Assembly: GCA_021774575.1 (NCBI GenBank) | Contig: JAJFIX010000031.1 | Coordinates: 92,264 to 156,263, forward strand | Reading direction: 5' to 3' | DNA: 64,000 bases | DNA from: Alphaproteobacteria bacterium | Lineage (GTDB): Bacteria > Pseudomonadota > Alphaproteobacteria > UBA6615 | Shown: piece after piece, positions 28,599 through 37,770 of the stretch | Layout of the letters: each line of letters starts with the position of its first letter | How positions within the stretch are numbered: position 1 is the first letter of the stretch | Program-made: the position numbers and the translations under genes | The notes under the pieces: generated by a model | What the model was told of the DNA's origin: nothing | Databases searched by the model: none | The model's input: the letters and a program-made list of their open reading frames with translations, nothing else

Positions 28599-29099
28599 TT
28601 ATCTAATTTTAATCATGTAATCTAGAAAGCCTTGCAAAATATATCCTGCAGCCATCTTATCAACCACTTCGCTTCTTTTGCTGCGAGTCATATCAGCTTC
28701 GCCAATGAGCAGTCGTTCGATCGCCGCGGTCGAAAGCCTCTCATCCCAAAACACGAGAGGAAGATCAATTATTCCCAATAGGTTACGTGCAAAGTCTCGT
28801 GTTGACTGGCAGCGTGGGCCTTCGCTTCCGTCCATATTTAACGGCAAACCAAGGACAAATCCACCAATCTCCCGCTCAGTGGCAAGTTCGACCAAGCGCG
28901 CGGCATCGAGGGTAAATTTTTTTCGCCGGATTGTCTCTATCGGCGAGGCAAGAGTGTGGCGCCCATCGCTGATGGCCAGACCGATGGTCTTGCTGCCAAG
29001 GTCGAGTCCCAGCAGGCGGACGCCAGTCGGCACTTCCGCAGTAAATGATTGGCGGTCAAAAATTGGCATGTCGAATGTCGGTTTACGGGAGGATGGCAT
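28599..29099 (-). CDS. ruvX: RuvX/YqgF, Holliday junction resolvase-like, rRNA-processing nuclease family
   Basis: About 166 residues. The RNase H-like fold shows LLGLDLGSKTIGLAISD (first Asp), LVFWDERLSTAAIERLL (Asp-Glu) and SEVVDKMAAGYILQGFLD (last Asp). The family is essential in many bacteria and acts in 16S rRNA 5' end processing; a role in junction resolution has also been proposed. ATG 29099 gives a protein of usual length with a short N-terminal tail. The frame extends to 29228 without support. It is divergent from gatC. Confidence 0.88.
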   Translation of the reverse strand: MPSSRKPTFDMPIFDRQSFTAEVPTGVRLLGLDLGSKTIGLAISDGRHTLASPIETIRRKKFTLDAARLVELATEREIGGFVLGLPLNMDGSEGPRCQSTRDFARNLLGIIDLPLVFWDERLSTAAIERLLIGEADMTRSKRSEVVDKMAAGYILQGFLDYMIKIR

Positions 29100-29210
29100 G
29101 TCAGGTCTAGTCGTTTCTTGAGGGCCGCTCTTGCAGCGGATACGCTCACGGTGATAGCTTGCGCGCCGGACGTTTTGTCCTATGTTTGAAGGGTGAAACC
29201 GACCCGTTTC

Positions 29211-29254
29211 CAACAGGTGCAACATCAATGACCAACACGTGCAACATCAACAAA
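29211..29254 (+). repeat. 22-bp tandem repeat ahead of gatC
   Basis: Two 22-base units (29211-29232 and 29233-29254). The core AACAGGTGCAACATCAA recurs as AACACGTGCAACATCAA, 16 of 17 identical. It sits just upstream of the gatC start region. Confidence 0.8.
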
Positions 29255-29268
29255 ATGGCGGCAATGCA

Positions 29269-29556
29269 ATGTCCATAGATCGTGCTGCGGTGACCCATAT
29301 CGCCCGACTTGCGCGGCTCCGTATCACTGAGAGTGACAAAGAAAAACTTGCGGGTGAATTGTCGGACATTATGAATTGGATTGAACAGCTCCAGGAAGTT
29401 GAGACCGCAACGACACAACCAATGTCGAGCGTCATTGAAATGGCATTGAAAATGCGCCCGGACATCGTTGATGACGGCGGAAAAGCCGACGACGTTCTCG
29501 CCAATGCGTCCGAAACAGCCGACGGGCATTATGTAACCAACAAAGTGATCGAATAA
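29269..29556 (+). CDS. gatC: Asp/Glu-tRNA amidotransferase subunit C
   Basis: 95 residues, the usual size. GatC stabilises the GatA-GatB heterotrimer that converts misacylated Glu-tRNA(Gln) and Asp-tRNA(Asn) to Gln- and Asn-t[19 protein letters not shown] at the start and [14 protein letters not shown] near the end match the family. ATG 29269 is chosen because homology starts there; ATG 29263 is in another frame. gatA follows four bases after the stop. Confidence 0.93.
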   Translation: MSIDRAAVTHIARLARLRITESDKEKLAGELSDIMNWIEQLQEVETATTQPMSSVIEMALKMRPDIVDDGGKADDVLANASETADGHYVTNKVIE

Positions 29557-29560
29557 ACCG

Positions 29561-31054
29561 ATGGCCGACTATGAATTGACAGATCTCACCATAGCTGCGG
29601 CTCGAACCGGACTGCGCAACCGGGATTTCTCGTCTGTGGAATTGGTCCAGGCGCATATTGACGCTGGCGAAGCTGCGAGAGATTTAAACGCCTATATAAC
29701 GCCGACGCCGGAACGGGCGCAGACAATGGCCGCCGCCGCTGATGCCGCCTTGGCCTCCGATGAAGCTGGCATGCTCACCGGGATTCCAATTGCGGTGAAA
29801 GATCTCTTTTGCACCCAAGGTGTCGCGACGACTGCGGCCAGCCATATCCTTGAAGGTTTTATCCCACCCTATGAGTCCAGCGTTACCGCCAATCTCTGGC
29901 GCCAAGGTGGTGTCATGCTCGGCAAAGCCAATCTCGATGAATTCGCCATGGGGTCGGCAAATGTTACGAGCTATTATGGGACGGTGACAAACCCTTGGCA
30001 GGCGACTTCGGGACCATTGAAGGGCAAGGATTTGGTACCCGGCGGATCGTCTGGGGGGTCGGCATCGGCCGTAGCGTCCCGGATCGCCATGGGTGCCGTC
30101 GGCACCGATACCGGCGGTTCGATCAGGCAACCGGCCTCATTTTGTGGCGTTGTTGGCATGAAACCGACCTATGGTCGGTGTTCGCGCTGGGGAACGATTG
30201 CCTTTGCCAGTTCGCTCGATCAAGCGGGCCCATTAACCCGTAGCGTCGAAGATGCGGCGATAATGTTGGGGGCGATGGCCGGTCATGACCCAAAGGATTC
30301 AACATCAGTCGATATCGACGTACCCGATTATCAGGCGGGATTGCGCGCCAGCGTAAAAGGCCTGAAAGTGGGTATTCCCAAGGAATATCGCGTCGACGAC
30401 ATGCCGCCGGAAATAGACGCGCTGTGGCAAGCCGGAGCTGAATGGCTACGCCAAGCGGGAGCCGAAATCGTCGAAATATCCCTGCCCCTGACTAAATATG
30501 CACTGCCTTGCTACTACATCGTTGCACCGGCTGAAGCGTCATCAAATCTCGCCCGATATGACGGCATTCGCTATGGTCTGAGAGTTGACGGCAAAGACTT
30601 GGTCGATACCTATGAAGGCACACGGGCGGCCGGGTTCGGCGACGAAGTCCAGCGGCGAATTATGATCGGGACCTATGTTCTATCCTCGGGCTATTACGAC
30701 GCCTATTATTTGAAAGCACAAAAAGTCAGAACCCGCATTGCTGAGGATTTTCGCGCCGTATTTACCGAATGTGATGTGCTTTTAACCCCCACTGCCCCTT
30801 CGTCGGCGTTCGCAATTGGCGAGAAGATGGACGATCCCATTGCCATGTATCTAAACGATATTTTTACTGTTCCAGCATCGATGGCCGGACTGCCGGCATT
30901 GTCTTTACCGGCGGGATTGGATGCGCAGGGCCTCCCCCTGGGTCTGCAATTGATTGGCCAAGCGTTCGACGAAGCGCGCTTGCTCAGCGTTGCTCAGTCA
31001 TTGGAAACGGCAGCCGCGTTCGATAAGCGCCCCATTAGGTCGGGAGCAGCGTGA
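29561..31054 (+). CDS. gatA: Asp/Glu-tRNA amidotransferase subunit A
   Basis: 497 residues of the amidase signature family, providing ammonia from glutamine. The catalytic triad is visible as Lys in PIAVKDLF, and two serines in [13 protein letters not shown] and [15 protein letters not shown]. The family's [13 protein letters not shown] follows. It is the middle gene of gatC-gatA-gatB and its TGA overlaps the gatB ATG by one base. Confidence 0.97.
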   Translation: MADYELTDLTIAAARTGLRNRDFSSVELVQAHIDAGEAARDLNAYITPTPERAQTMAAAADAALASDEAGMLTGIPIAVKDLFCTQGVATTAASHILEGFIPPYESSVTANLWRQGGVMLGKANLDEFAMGSANVTSYYGTVTNPWQATSGPLKGKDLVPGGSSGGSASAVASRIAMGAVGTDTGGSIRQPASFCGVVGMKPTYGRCSRWGTIAFASSLDQAGPLTRSVEDAAIMLGAMAGHDPKDSTSVDIDVPDYQAGLRASVKGLKVGIPKEYRVDDMPPEIDALWQAGAEWLRQAGAEIVEISLPLTKYALPCYYIVAPAEASSNLARYDGIRYGLRVDGKDLVDTYEGTRAAGFGDEVQRRIMIGTYVLSSGYYDAYYLKAQKVRTRIAEDFRAVFTECDVLLTPTAPSSAFAIGEKMDDPIAMYLNDIFTVPASMAGLPALSLPAGLDAQGLPLGLQLIGQAFDEARLLSVAQSLETAAAFDKRPIRSGAA

Positions 31055-32520
31055 TGTCGGAGCAACTGATCGACGGACAGACAGGCAGCTGGGAGATTGT
31101 CGTTGGGCTTGAAATACATGCCCAGGCGATCACACAGGCAAAACTTTTCTCCGGTGCCGCAACGGAATTTGGCGCTGCGGCAAATACCCAGGTTAGCCTG
31201 GTCGACGCGGCAATGCCGGGCATGCTTCCGGTCATCAACATGGAATGTGTGCACCAGGCCATTCGTTCCGGTTTGGGGCTAAAGGCAAAAATTAATCTGC
31301 ATTCCGTATTTGACCGAAAAAACTATTTTTACCCCGATTTGCCCCAGGGCTATCAGATCAGCCAATTTAAGCAGCCGATAATTGGCGAGGGGTGTGTCAG
31401 CATCGAGACCGAAGAGGGTGGCATAAAGGAAATTGGGGTCGAGCGGTTGCACCTCGAGCAAGATGCGGGAAAATCCGTCCATGATCGTCACCCGCGCAAA
31501 ACCTATATCGACCTCAACCGGTCGGGTGTTGGGCTGATGGAGATCGTTTCCAAGCCGGATATTCGGTCGGCCGAAGAAGCAGCCGCCTACGTCACCAAGG
31601 TTCGGGCAATATTGCGCTACATTGGGACATGTGACGGCAATATGGAGGAAGGGTCGCTACGTGCTGACGTCAATGTTTCTGTACGTCGCCCCGGAGAGGA
31701 TCTGGGTACACGTTGCGAAATCAAGAATGTAAACTCCATCCGCTTTGTCCGCATGGCCGTTGAAATTGAGGCCCGCCGGCAAGTCGATCTCATTGAAGCC
31801 GGCGGCACCGTCGACCAGGAAACGCGGCTGTTTGACCCTGATCGTGGTGAAACGAGAACCATGCGGAGCAAAGAAGAGGCCCATGATTATCGCTATTTTC
31901 CCGACCCAGACCTATTACCGCTAGAGTTTGATCAAGCCCTGGTCGATCAGCTTGCCGCGGAGCTACCCGAGCTTCCCGATGAGAAATACGCTAGGTTTGT
32001 CGCCAATCACGGCCTTTCTGAATATGATGCGCGGGTGCTCATTGACGACCGCGAGACAGCCGATTTTTTTGAACGGACCCTGACCGACGGAGAGTCGAAA
32101 AGAGATCCTAAAATCGCCGCGAATTGGATTGTAACGGAACTTTTTGGTGCCCTGAACGCGGCCGATAGGTCCATCCAGAACAGCCCAATTTCTTCTGCCC
32201 AACTGGGGGGGTTACTCGACCTAATCGCCGATGGAACGATATCGGGCCGGATTGCAAAAGAAGTTTTTACAGAGATGTTCAATACCGGCAGCGATGCAGG
32301 TATGATTGTGAAGGCAAAAGGCCTCGAACAAATAAGCGATACCGGTGAAATCGAAGCAATTATTGCCAAAATTATCGCCGACTCGCCTGATCAAGCGGAC
32401 CAGTATCGATCGGGAAACGAAAAAATCGCAGGTTGGTTTGTCGGGCAAACAATGAAGGCGAGCCAAGGCAGGGCCAACCCTGGCATGGTTAACAAGATCC
32501 TCAAAGCAAAACTTAAGTAG
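31054..32520 (+). CDS. gatB: Asp/Glu-tRNA amidotransferase subunit B
   Basis: 488 residues. GatB binds the tRNA and phosphorylates the Asp or Glu. The kinase-like core contains [42 protein letters not shown] and [11 protein letters not shown]. The C-terminal YqeY-like tail domain extends from about residue 345 and ends [10 protein letters not shown]. The ATG overlaps the gatA stop. Together the three genes imply an indirect route to Gln-tRNA and/or Asn-tRNA; whether GlnRS or AsnRS is also present cannot be seen here. Confidence 0.97.
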   Translation: MSEQLIDGQTGSWEIVVGLEIHAQAITQAKLFSGAATEFGAAANTQVSLVDAAMPGMLPVINMECVHQAIRSGLGLKAKINLHSVFDRKNYFYPDLPQGYQISQFKQPIIGEGCVSIETEEGGIKEIGVERLHLEQDAGKSVHDRHPRKTYIDLNRSGVGLMEIVSKPDIRSAEEAAAYVTKVRAILRYIGTCDGNMEEGSLRADVNVSVRRPGEDLGTRCEIKNVNSIRFVRMAVEIEARRQVDLIEAGGTVDQETRLFDPDRGETRTMRSKEEAHDYRYFPDPDLLPLEFDQALVDQLAAELPELPDEKYARFVANHGLSEYDARVLIDDRETADFFERTLTDGESKRDPKIAANWIVTELFGALNAADRSIQNSPISSAQLGGLLDLIADGTISGRIAKEVFTEMFNTGSDAGMIVKAKGLEQISDTGEIEAIIAKIIADSPDQADQYRSGNEKIAGWFVGQTMKASQGRANPGMVNKILKAKLK

Positions 32521-32593
32521 CGCGCCTCGGCGCACTTGTTTTGGCTTGCAATGACTCTCGTGGCGACCTAGGTTTCTGCGACTTTTTGGTAAA

Positions 32594-32670
32594 CGGGGCG
32601 TAGCTCAGCCTGGTAGAGCACCTGCTTTGGGAGCAGGGGGCCGTTGGTTCAAATCCAGCCGCCCCGACCA
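32594..32670 (+). tRNA. tRNA-Pro (anticodon TGG)
   Basis: 77 nt including encoded CCA. Acceptor CGGGGCG pairs with CGCCCCG; anticodon arm CCTGC-TTTGGGA-GCAGG has anticodon TGG. The C1-G72 pair is the expected proline identity element. Confidence 0.97.
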
Positions 32671-32729
32671 ATGAAGCGCGGCACATAAAGATGGTTGATA
32701 ACCGACTAAGTTTTTTTTGGGTAGGATGC

Positions 32730-33035
32730 ATGAAAGCCAGAATATTTCAGCCAGCGAAGAGCGCCTTGCAGGCTGGGCGTTCAAATATGAAGAAATGGCG
32801 TTTGGAATTCGAGCCGGCAGGCCGAAAGAAAATTGACTATTTGATGGGGTGGACCGGGTCGGAATTGACCGGGGAACAAGTTCAATTGGAATTTGAAACC
32901 AAAGAAGCTGCCATCAGGTACGCGAATTCGAAAAACCTCGATTTCAGCCTGCATGAGCCGCAACAGAGGTCATTTAAAGTAAAATCCTACTCAGGCAATT
33001 TTAGCCGCGACATACGAGAACCGTGGACCCATTGA
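32730..33035 (+). CDS. NDUFS4-type complex I accessory subunit
   Basis: 101 residues of the ETC complex I NDUFS4-like family, found in alphaproteobacteria and mitochondria. KARIFQPAKSALQAGR opens the protein, followed by WRLEFEPAGRKKIDYLMGWT and LEFETKEAAIRYANS, which are family marks. The protein binds the peripheral arm of NADH:quinone oxidoreductase and supports its assembly or stability. ATG 32730 has GGA upstream; the frame extends to 32691. It stands between two tRNA genes, away from any nuo operon. Confidence 0.88.
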   Translation: MKARIFQPAKSALQAGRSNMKKWRLEFEPAGRKKIDYLMGWTGSELTGEQVQLEFETKEAAIRYANSKNLDFSLHEPQQRSFKVKSYSGNFSRDIREPWTH

Positions 33036-33091
33036 TCAGCAGGTCAAATCGTTCATTCAATGGTATCCTTTGATGGTATCCAAAAAAATAG

Positions 33092-33168
33092 GCGCCCTTA
33101 GCTCAGCTGGATAGAGCATCGGCCTTCTAAGCCGAATGTCGCAGGTTCGAGTCCTGCAGGGCGCGCCA
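33092..33168 (+). tRNA. tRNA-Arg (anticodon TCT)
   Basis: 77 nt with encoded CCA. Acceptor GCGCCCT pairs with AGGGCGC; anticodon arm TCGGC-CTTCTAA-GCCGA has anticodon TCT; T arm GCAGG-TTCGAGT-CCTGC. HigBA follows within 75 bases. Confidence 0.97.
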
Positions 33169-33203
33169 ATTCCAAAAGGTCCATAGGTACTTTGGCTACA
33201 GCT

Positions 33204-33232
33204 TTGACAGCCATACGGTAATACCGTATACT
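33204..33232 (+). promoter_or_regulatory. higBA promoter with overlapping palindromic operator
   Basis: TTGACA (33204-33209), exactly 17 bases, TATACT (33227-33232). Inside lies a perfect inverted repeat with eight-base arms, ATACGGTA-A-TACCGTAT (33213-33229), which covers most of the spacer and the start of the -10 box. This is the layout expected for autorepression by HigA. The predicted transcription start falls at or within a base or two of the higB ATG. Confidence 0.8.
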
Positions 33233-33239
33233 ACAATAA

Positions 33240-33524
33240 ATGGAAATAACTTCGATCATTCACAAAGGGCTACGGGATTATTTCCTGAGCGGCAACGCCA
33301 AAGGCCTGAAACAGAATTTGATCCGACGGCTGAGGACAATCCTTTTTGCTCTGGAGGCCGCGCCAGATATGGCAACCGTTGAAGGGCCGCCAGGGTGGAG
33401 GGTTCACCAGCTTAAGGGTGACCGGGCAGACGAATGGTCCATATCCGTTACTGGAAATTGGCGCCTGACCTTTACGATTGAGGACGGCGCTATTACGGGC
33501 TTGAATTTGGAGGATTATCATTGA
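33240..33524 (+). CDS. higB: HigB-type toxin, RelE superfamily
   Basis: 94 residues of the HigB family, mRNA interferases that act on the ribosome. The body KGLRDYFLSGNAKGL and IRRLRTILFALEAAPDM leads to the HigB motif WRVHQLKGDRADEWSISV-GNWRLTF with its basic catalytic residues, and ends GLNLEDYH. Its stop overlaps the higA ATG by one base. Toxin-first order is characteristic of higBA. The transcript appears leaderless or nearly so. Confidence 0.92.
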   Translation: MEITSIIHKGLRDYFLSGNAKGLKQNLIRRLRTILFALEAAPDMATVEGPPGWRVHQLKGDRADEWSISVTGNWRLTFTIEDGAITGLNLEDYH

Positions 33525-33835
33525 TGGCCAAAGAAAAACTCAAAATGGGTATGCCCCCTGTTCATCCAGGTGAGTTTATCCGTACAGAAATTTTAGACGA
33601 ATTGGGGCTTTCGATTGCCAAAACCTCAAAAGCGTTAGGAGTACGCGCTGCCACCTTGTCAGATCTGGTAAACGAGAAAGCCTCGCTGTCTCCGGAAATG
33701 GCTCTTCGGATTGAACTGGCGTTCGAGATTAAGGCCGATTTGCTTTTGCGGATGCAAGCACTTTACGACAGCATGACAATCCGCGCCCGTGCAGGTGAAC
33801 TAAACGTGCGACGGTATCATCCAGAGCACGTGTAA
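33524..33835 (+). CDS. higA: HigA-type antitoxin, XRE-family DNA-binding protein
   Basis: 103 residues. PPVHPGEFIRTEILDELGLSI starts the standard HigA fold, and KTSKALGVRAATLSDLVNEK is the helix-turn-helix; SLSPEMALRIELAFEIKADL completes it. It neutralises HigB and should bind the palindrome upstream of higB. ATG 33524 overlaps the higB TGA; a TTG three bases earlier is less likely. Confidence 0.93.
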   Translation: MAKEKLKMGMPPVHPGEFIRTEILDELGLSIAKTSKALGVRAATLSDLVNEKASLSPEMALRIELAFEIKADLLLRMQALYDSMTIRARAGELNVRRYHPEHV

Positions 33836-33863
33836 AATAAGTACATAGAAAGAATGATTTATC

Positions 33864-34433
33864 GTGGTCGAATTTGCCAGCATTGTTATTTCTCTGATTG
33901 CTCTGTCGGTATCAGGGATAACGATGTGGCTCACGCTTTTTCATCGCGGCCGGTTGAAAATGACGAAGCCAGCAGTGGTTTTCTTTGGCTACGATCACAT
34001 CCCCAAGACGACTGCTAAAATATTTCTCAGAACTCTGCTTTTCAGCACCTCCGCGCAGGGAATTGTTATCGAGTCCATGTATGTGAGGATCACCGCTGGC
34101 AATCACACCGAAACATTCAGTTTTTGGGGATACGGGGAAACCAATAAACTCGTTCCGGGTAGCGGCCTTTATGTTGATAAGGCAGGATTATCGGCCAACC
34201 ATCATTTCGTTTTGTCAGTCGATAAGCCCGCCTACAATTTTGCAGAAGGCGACTACAAAATTGATGTTTATGCAAAGACCGTTGGAAAGCGAATGGCTCA
34301 AAAACTTTCAACTATCGAAATTTGCCTTGGCGCAGAACATGCAGCATCGGCCTCCAAGCAGGACGGCGTTCTTTTTGGGCTATCGCCCGAAACTCAGAAC
34401 TACGTCGGACATATCAACAGCCGGGAGGATTAG
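33864..34433 (+). CDS. Membrane-anchored protein of unknown function
   Basis: 189 residues that I do not recognise. One N-terminal membrane helix (IVISLIALSVSGITMWLTLF, about 6-25) is followed by a soluble domain rich in beta-type sequence (AQGIVIESMYVRITAGNH, FVLSVDKPAYNFAEGDYKIDVYAKTV). It starts with GTG and has no strong ribosome site. It lies 28 bases after higA and could share its transcript. Similar short TM-plus-beta proteins occur in accessory regions, but no function can be assigned. Confidence 0.6.
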   Translation: MVEFASIVISLIALSVSGITMWLTLFHRGRLKMTKPAVVFFGYDHIPKTTAKIFLRTLLFSTSAQGIVIESMYVRITAGNHTETFSFWGYGETNKLVPGSGLYVDKAGLSANHHFVLSVDKPAYNFAEGDYKIDVYAKTVGKRMAQKLSTIEICLGAEHAASASKQDGVLFGLSPETQNYVGHINSRED

Positions 34434-34521
34434 GCGAAGGCAAGAGGCATACCGGCGGCAATGCGCGTTCGAACTTGCTCCGTTCGGGCACGCCAATACC
34501 AAAATGTACGCGCCGGCGGAT

Positions 34522-35025
34522 CTATTCCGCCACAGTCGCGGCTATTACAGCTTCCAGAATGGCGGATATACGTTCGATTTGGTTCGCCTGATCAACAATA
34601 TCGTATCGGGCCGCGAGAACTGCTGGTGCCAAATATGTGAGAGTTGAGCCGCCCCCGGTCCCGCCTTCATGAGCCAGGACCCGGAGGGGCAAATCCAACG
34701 CAATATTTGGCTCCGACTGAATGAGGGCGGTCCCGAGCATAGGGTTACCAAAGATCAAAGTTTCGGTTGCTGGCAAGACTTCATTTATCGAAGACGCACC
34801 GGCGGCATGGTCGATACGAGCGAAAATGGTCGCCCCGCGATCAGATAGCTCTGTCGACAATAAATCCATGGTTTCGCTCACACCATATGGACTTGCAACG
34901 GCGATCAACCGCTCGCCGGTTGGGAGGCTCGGAGCTGTGACAGGTGCCACGGCCATCGAAATGACATAGCCCGCGACAACACCGACGACTAAGCAAACAA
35001 TAATGAGCGGAAAGCGGCTTTTCAT
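34522..35025 (-). CDS. DUF302 domain protein with N-terminal anchor
   Basis: 167 residues. A basic start and hydrophobic segment (LIIVCLVVGVVAGYVISMAV) form a signal anchor. The rest fits DUF302: VSETMDLLSTELSDRGATIFARIDHAAGA, TETLIFGNPMLGTALIQSEP and IALDLPLRVLAHEG. The domain has unknown function. ATG 35025 is chosen over TTG 35031. It points toward the unknown membrane-protein gene. Confidence 0.8.
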   Translation of the reverse strand: MKSRFPLIIVCLVVGVVAGYVISMAVAPVTAPSLPTGERLIAVASPYGVSETMDLLSTELSDRGATIFARIDHAAGASSINEVLPATETLIFGNPMLGTALIQSEPNIALDLPLRVLAHEGGTGGGSTLTYLAPAVLAARYDIVDQANQIERISAILEAVIAATVAE

Positions 35026-35042
35026 AGTCAAAATACCTTTAT

Positions 35043-35393
35043 CTAAACATCGGAAAGCACATGATAGTCTCTTTGCCAGCTGAGATACATTGGAAGGCCA
35101 AATTCATTCCAGATTTCGTCACGCGGCACCAAAAGTAATTTAGGCATCGAGTCGCCAATTGTGACGCGAAATCGAGATTGACATGAATCTTGCAGATTCA
35201 ACGAGTATTGAATAATTAATTCATTAATTATCGTTGTATCAACAATATATAGCTTCTTTCTAAGGTAAACGATCATAATTATCAGCGCCTTTTTTTCGCT
35301 TTGCAGACGCAGGCCGACAATGAAGTGCAATTGTTTTGTAAGCGCAGCATAATCGCCAATCTGGCACCATCTATCGCGAATTAACGGGTCCAC
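35043..35393 (-). CDS. Hypothetical protein, uncertain
   Basis: 116 codons from GTG 35393 with no family I recognise. It has a Leu/Ile-rich middle (IIMIVYLRKKLYIVDTTIINELIIQYSLNL in two stretches), two cysteines and several aromatic residues (YLSWQRDYHVL). It ends 17 bases before the DUF302 start in the same direction, so it could be its upstream partner. Base use is more AT-rich than its neighbours, and the ribosome site is weak. Confidence 0.4.
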   Translation of the reverse strand: MDPLIRDRWCQIGDYAALTKQLHFIVGLRLQSEKKALIIMIVYLRKKLYIVDTTIINELIIQYSLNLQDSCQSRFRVTIGDSMPKLLLVPRDEIWNEFGLPMYLSWQRDYHVLSDV

Positions 35394-35432
35394 GATTAGC
35401 CGTTAAATTGTTTAATTTTTGGAGCGTTGCAC

Positions 35433-36557
35433 ATGAATAACATGGGTCGAAACTGTGCGGCGTTTGGCCTGCGCGATTTCCGTTTTTCGAATTCAATTGT
35501 AGCGCCGTGCATTGGGCTACTCTTAGGTGGACCGCTCATTACTGGCTGCATATCTGCGACGAAAGCAGTCGGCGCAGAGCCGGTGGTTCGGCCAATTGCG
35601 GCCCCCCCGACGCCCCAAGTTAGCTTCCAGGAAATTGCTGAAAATACGGAGAATACGAACTTCGAGACCTGGCTTGGCGGCGTGCGGCAAGAAGCCGCCA
35701 CGCTTGGCATTTCCGAGGCAACTATTGCGTCGGCTCTGACGGGCCTTGAGCCAATCGCCCGGGTTATCGAGCTCGACCGTAGTCAGCCGGAGGGCACAGT
35801 TACCTTCGCCCAATATTCGGCCCGCATTCTATCGCCGACGCGCATTCAAAAGGGCAAAGATCTTCTGACGCAACACCGAGGGATATTGGAGGAAGTCGGT
35901 GCTGCATACGGCGTTCAGCCCAGGTTTATCGTCGCATTGTGGGGCATTGAGACTAATTTTGGCTCCTATACCGGAGGCTTTAATGTTGTTCAGGCGCTGG
36001 CAACGCTCGCCCACGATGGCCGGAGAAGTGCATATTTTCGCGCAGAATTGCTGGATGCATTAACCATTATCGATGAAGGCCATATTTCCGCTGAAAGCAT
36101 GCTGGGTAGTTGGGCCGGCGCCATGGGCCAGAGCCAATTCATGCCGTCTAGTTTCCGCCAATATGCCGTCGATCATGATGGTGATGGCGCCAAAGATATC
36201 TGGGCAACGCTTCCCGATATCTTTGCTTCAGCGGCAAATTATTTAGCCTCCGTTGGATGGGCCGACGACGCGACCTGGGGCAGGGAAGTCCTGCTACCGG
36301 ATGGATTTGACGCTGATCTTGCCAGCCTGGATACCGTCAAGGGACTGAACGAATGGCAACAGCTCGGCGTGCGTCGGGCCAACGGTATGGATCTGCCAAC
36401 GCGAAATCTCGAAGCATCGATCGTACTGCCCGATGGGCCTGGTGGTCCGGCATTTGTCGCATATGGAAATTTCCGGGCGACCCTGCGCTGGAATCGCTCG
36501 ACCTATTTCGCGACATCGGTAGGTCAATTGTCGGATTTGATCGACGGGCGAAGCTGA
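35433..36557 (+). CDS. Lytic murein transglycosylase, MltB-like lipoprotein
   Basis: 374 residues. A possible lipobox ITGC (Cys about residue 34) follows a hydrophobic stretch. The SLT_2/MltB catalytic core has the putative catalytic Glu173 in ALWGIETNFGSYTGGF, with ALATLAHDGRRSAYFRAEL and GAMGQSQFMPSSFRQYAVD downstream. MltB-type enzymes cut the MurNAc-GlcNAc bond to form 1,6-anhydro products. A C-terminal peptidoglycan-binding domain is absent or very short. ATG 35433 has GGAG eight bases upstream. It precedes rlpA and a DacC-type carboxypeptidase, together a cell-wall group. Confidence 0.9.
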   Translation: MNNMGRNCAAFGLRDFRFSNSIVAPCIGLLLGGPLITGCISATKAVGAEPVVRPIAAPPTPQVSFQEIAENTENTNFETWLGGVRQEAATLGISEATIASALTGLEPIARVIELDRSQPEGTVTFAQYSARILSPTRIQKGKDLLTQHRGILEEVGAAYGVQPRFIVALWGIETNFGSYTGGFNVVQALATLAHDGRRSAYFRAELLDALTIIDEGHISAESMLGSWAGAMGQSQFMPSSFRQYAVDHDGDGAKDIWATLPDIFASAANYLASVGWADDATWGREVLLPDGFDADLASLDTVKGLNEWQQLGVRRANGMDLPTRNLEASIVLPDGPGGPAFVAYGNFRATLRWNRSTYFATSVGQLSDLIDGRS

Positions 36558-36672
36558 GTTTGAAATGGGCGCCGCATAGCGCCGCGTGGCGACTCGCTAA
36601 TAACTGCGGCTAATATTTATTATTGCCGCGCAGTAATCGGCAGAGTGAGAGAGCATAAGAGGAACGCGACTG

Positions 36673-37581
36673 ATGACCGGTTCGTTTGTGGGTGACTATC
36701 AAGCAAAATTGATCTGCCTTTCGGCCTGCGCATTCATTTTGGCCGCGTGCAATACGGGACTTGGATTGTCTGGCCGGAACGCAAATCTTAGTCCAAGTGC
36801 GGCCGGGGCCAGCGGGTACCGGATCGGCGAGCCCTATCAAATTCGCGGTGTCTGGTATAGCCCGGAAGAAGATTTCACTTATGACGAGACAGGTATTGCC
36901 TCTTGGTACGGCAACCAATTTAACGGCCGACCAACGGCGAGTGGCGAGATATTCAATTCTCGCGCCATGACAGCGGCCCACACGACCCTGCCATTGCCCA
37001 GCATCGTTCGTGTTACAAATTTGAGTAACGGTCGGTCTGCCGTGCTTCGGGTGAACGACCGGGGACCATTCACTGGAGGGCGCATTATCGACGTCTCGAA
37101 ATCCGCCGCAGAGCGGCTCGGGTTCATGACCGCCGGGACGGCTCGCGTGCGGGTACAGGTCTTGGCCGAGGAAAGTCGCACTCTAAAATACGCCTCCACA
37201 TCCGGCCAACCCGACCGCCGAGGCCCCGTTCCCCAAAGTTCTCCACGCGGGGATGTGGTTACGGCCGATATCGGCGGCTCAACGTCGCGCCCGCCGGTAT
37301 CGCAGCCGCCGGCGCCTGCAGAGCCTATTTTTGATGAAGGGCGAACATTTGGTGAAACTTATATCCAGACCGGCGCTTATATCGAATATGACAACGCTTT
37401 GGCCGCCCGTACGCGAGTTTCAGGTCTCGGGCTCGGCCCGACACTGATAGAGGAAGCAACGGTCAACGGCAGGCGCTACTATCGTGTTCGCATCGGACCA
37501 ATGAGTAGCGAGCAAACCGCCAACACAGTTCTTAATCGCAATGCTCGACGGATCCCCGGCGCCCTCGTCGTTACGAATTGA
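36673..37581 (+). CDS. rlpA: RlpA-type septal lipoprotein / lytic transglycosylase family
   Basis: 302 residues. Lipobox LAAC (Cys near residue 26). The double-psi beta-barrel domain spans about 77-165: ETGIASWYGNQFNGRPTASGE, then TTLPLPSIVRVTNL and VLRVNDRGPFTGGRIIDVS, with the conserved Asp-Arg. A Pro/Ser-rich linker follows, and a C-terminal SPOR domain (about 225-302; ETYIQTGAYIEYDNALAART) would bind septal peptidoglycan lacking stem peptides. RlpA enzymes in some species have lytic transglycosylase activity. Confidence 0.9.
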   Translation: MTGSFVGDYQAKLICLSACAFILAACNTGLGLSGRNANLSPSAAGASGYRIGEPYQIRGVWYSPEEDFTYDETGIASWYGNQFNGRPTASGEIFNSRAMTAAHTTLPLPSIVRVTNLSNGRSAVLRVNDRGPFTGGRIIDVSKSAAERLGFMTAGTARVRVQVLAEESRTLKYASTSGQPDRRGPVPQSSPRGDVVTADIGGSTSRPPVSQPPAPAEPIFDEGRTFGETYIQTGAYIEYDNALAARTRVSGLGLGPTLIEEATVNGRRYYRVRIGPMSSEQTANTVLNRNARRIPGALVVTN

Positions 37582-37770
37582 ATGGGCTGGTTTTGTTGTT
37601 TTGGATGGGACCCTAGACTTGACCGCGGAGGCGCGACCGAGTTGAGCATCTCATAAACTTTATCCTTTAATTTCATCCCGGTAATCACGCAAATATTGGT
37701 GGTGGAATGCGGGCCGGTGGGCCGCAATACCCGTCAACCATCGGCCTAGACTCAACTGCGGAGCAACTTA

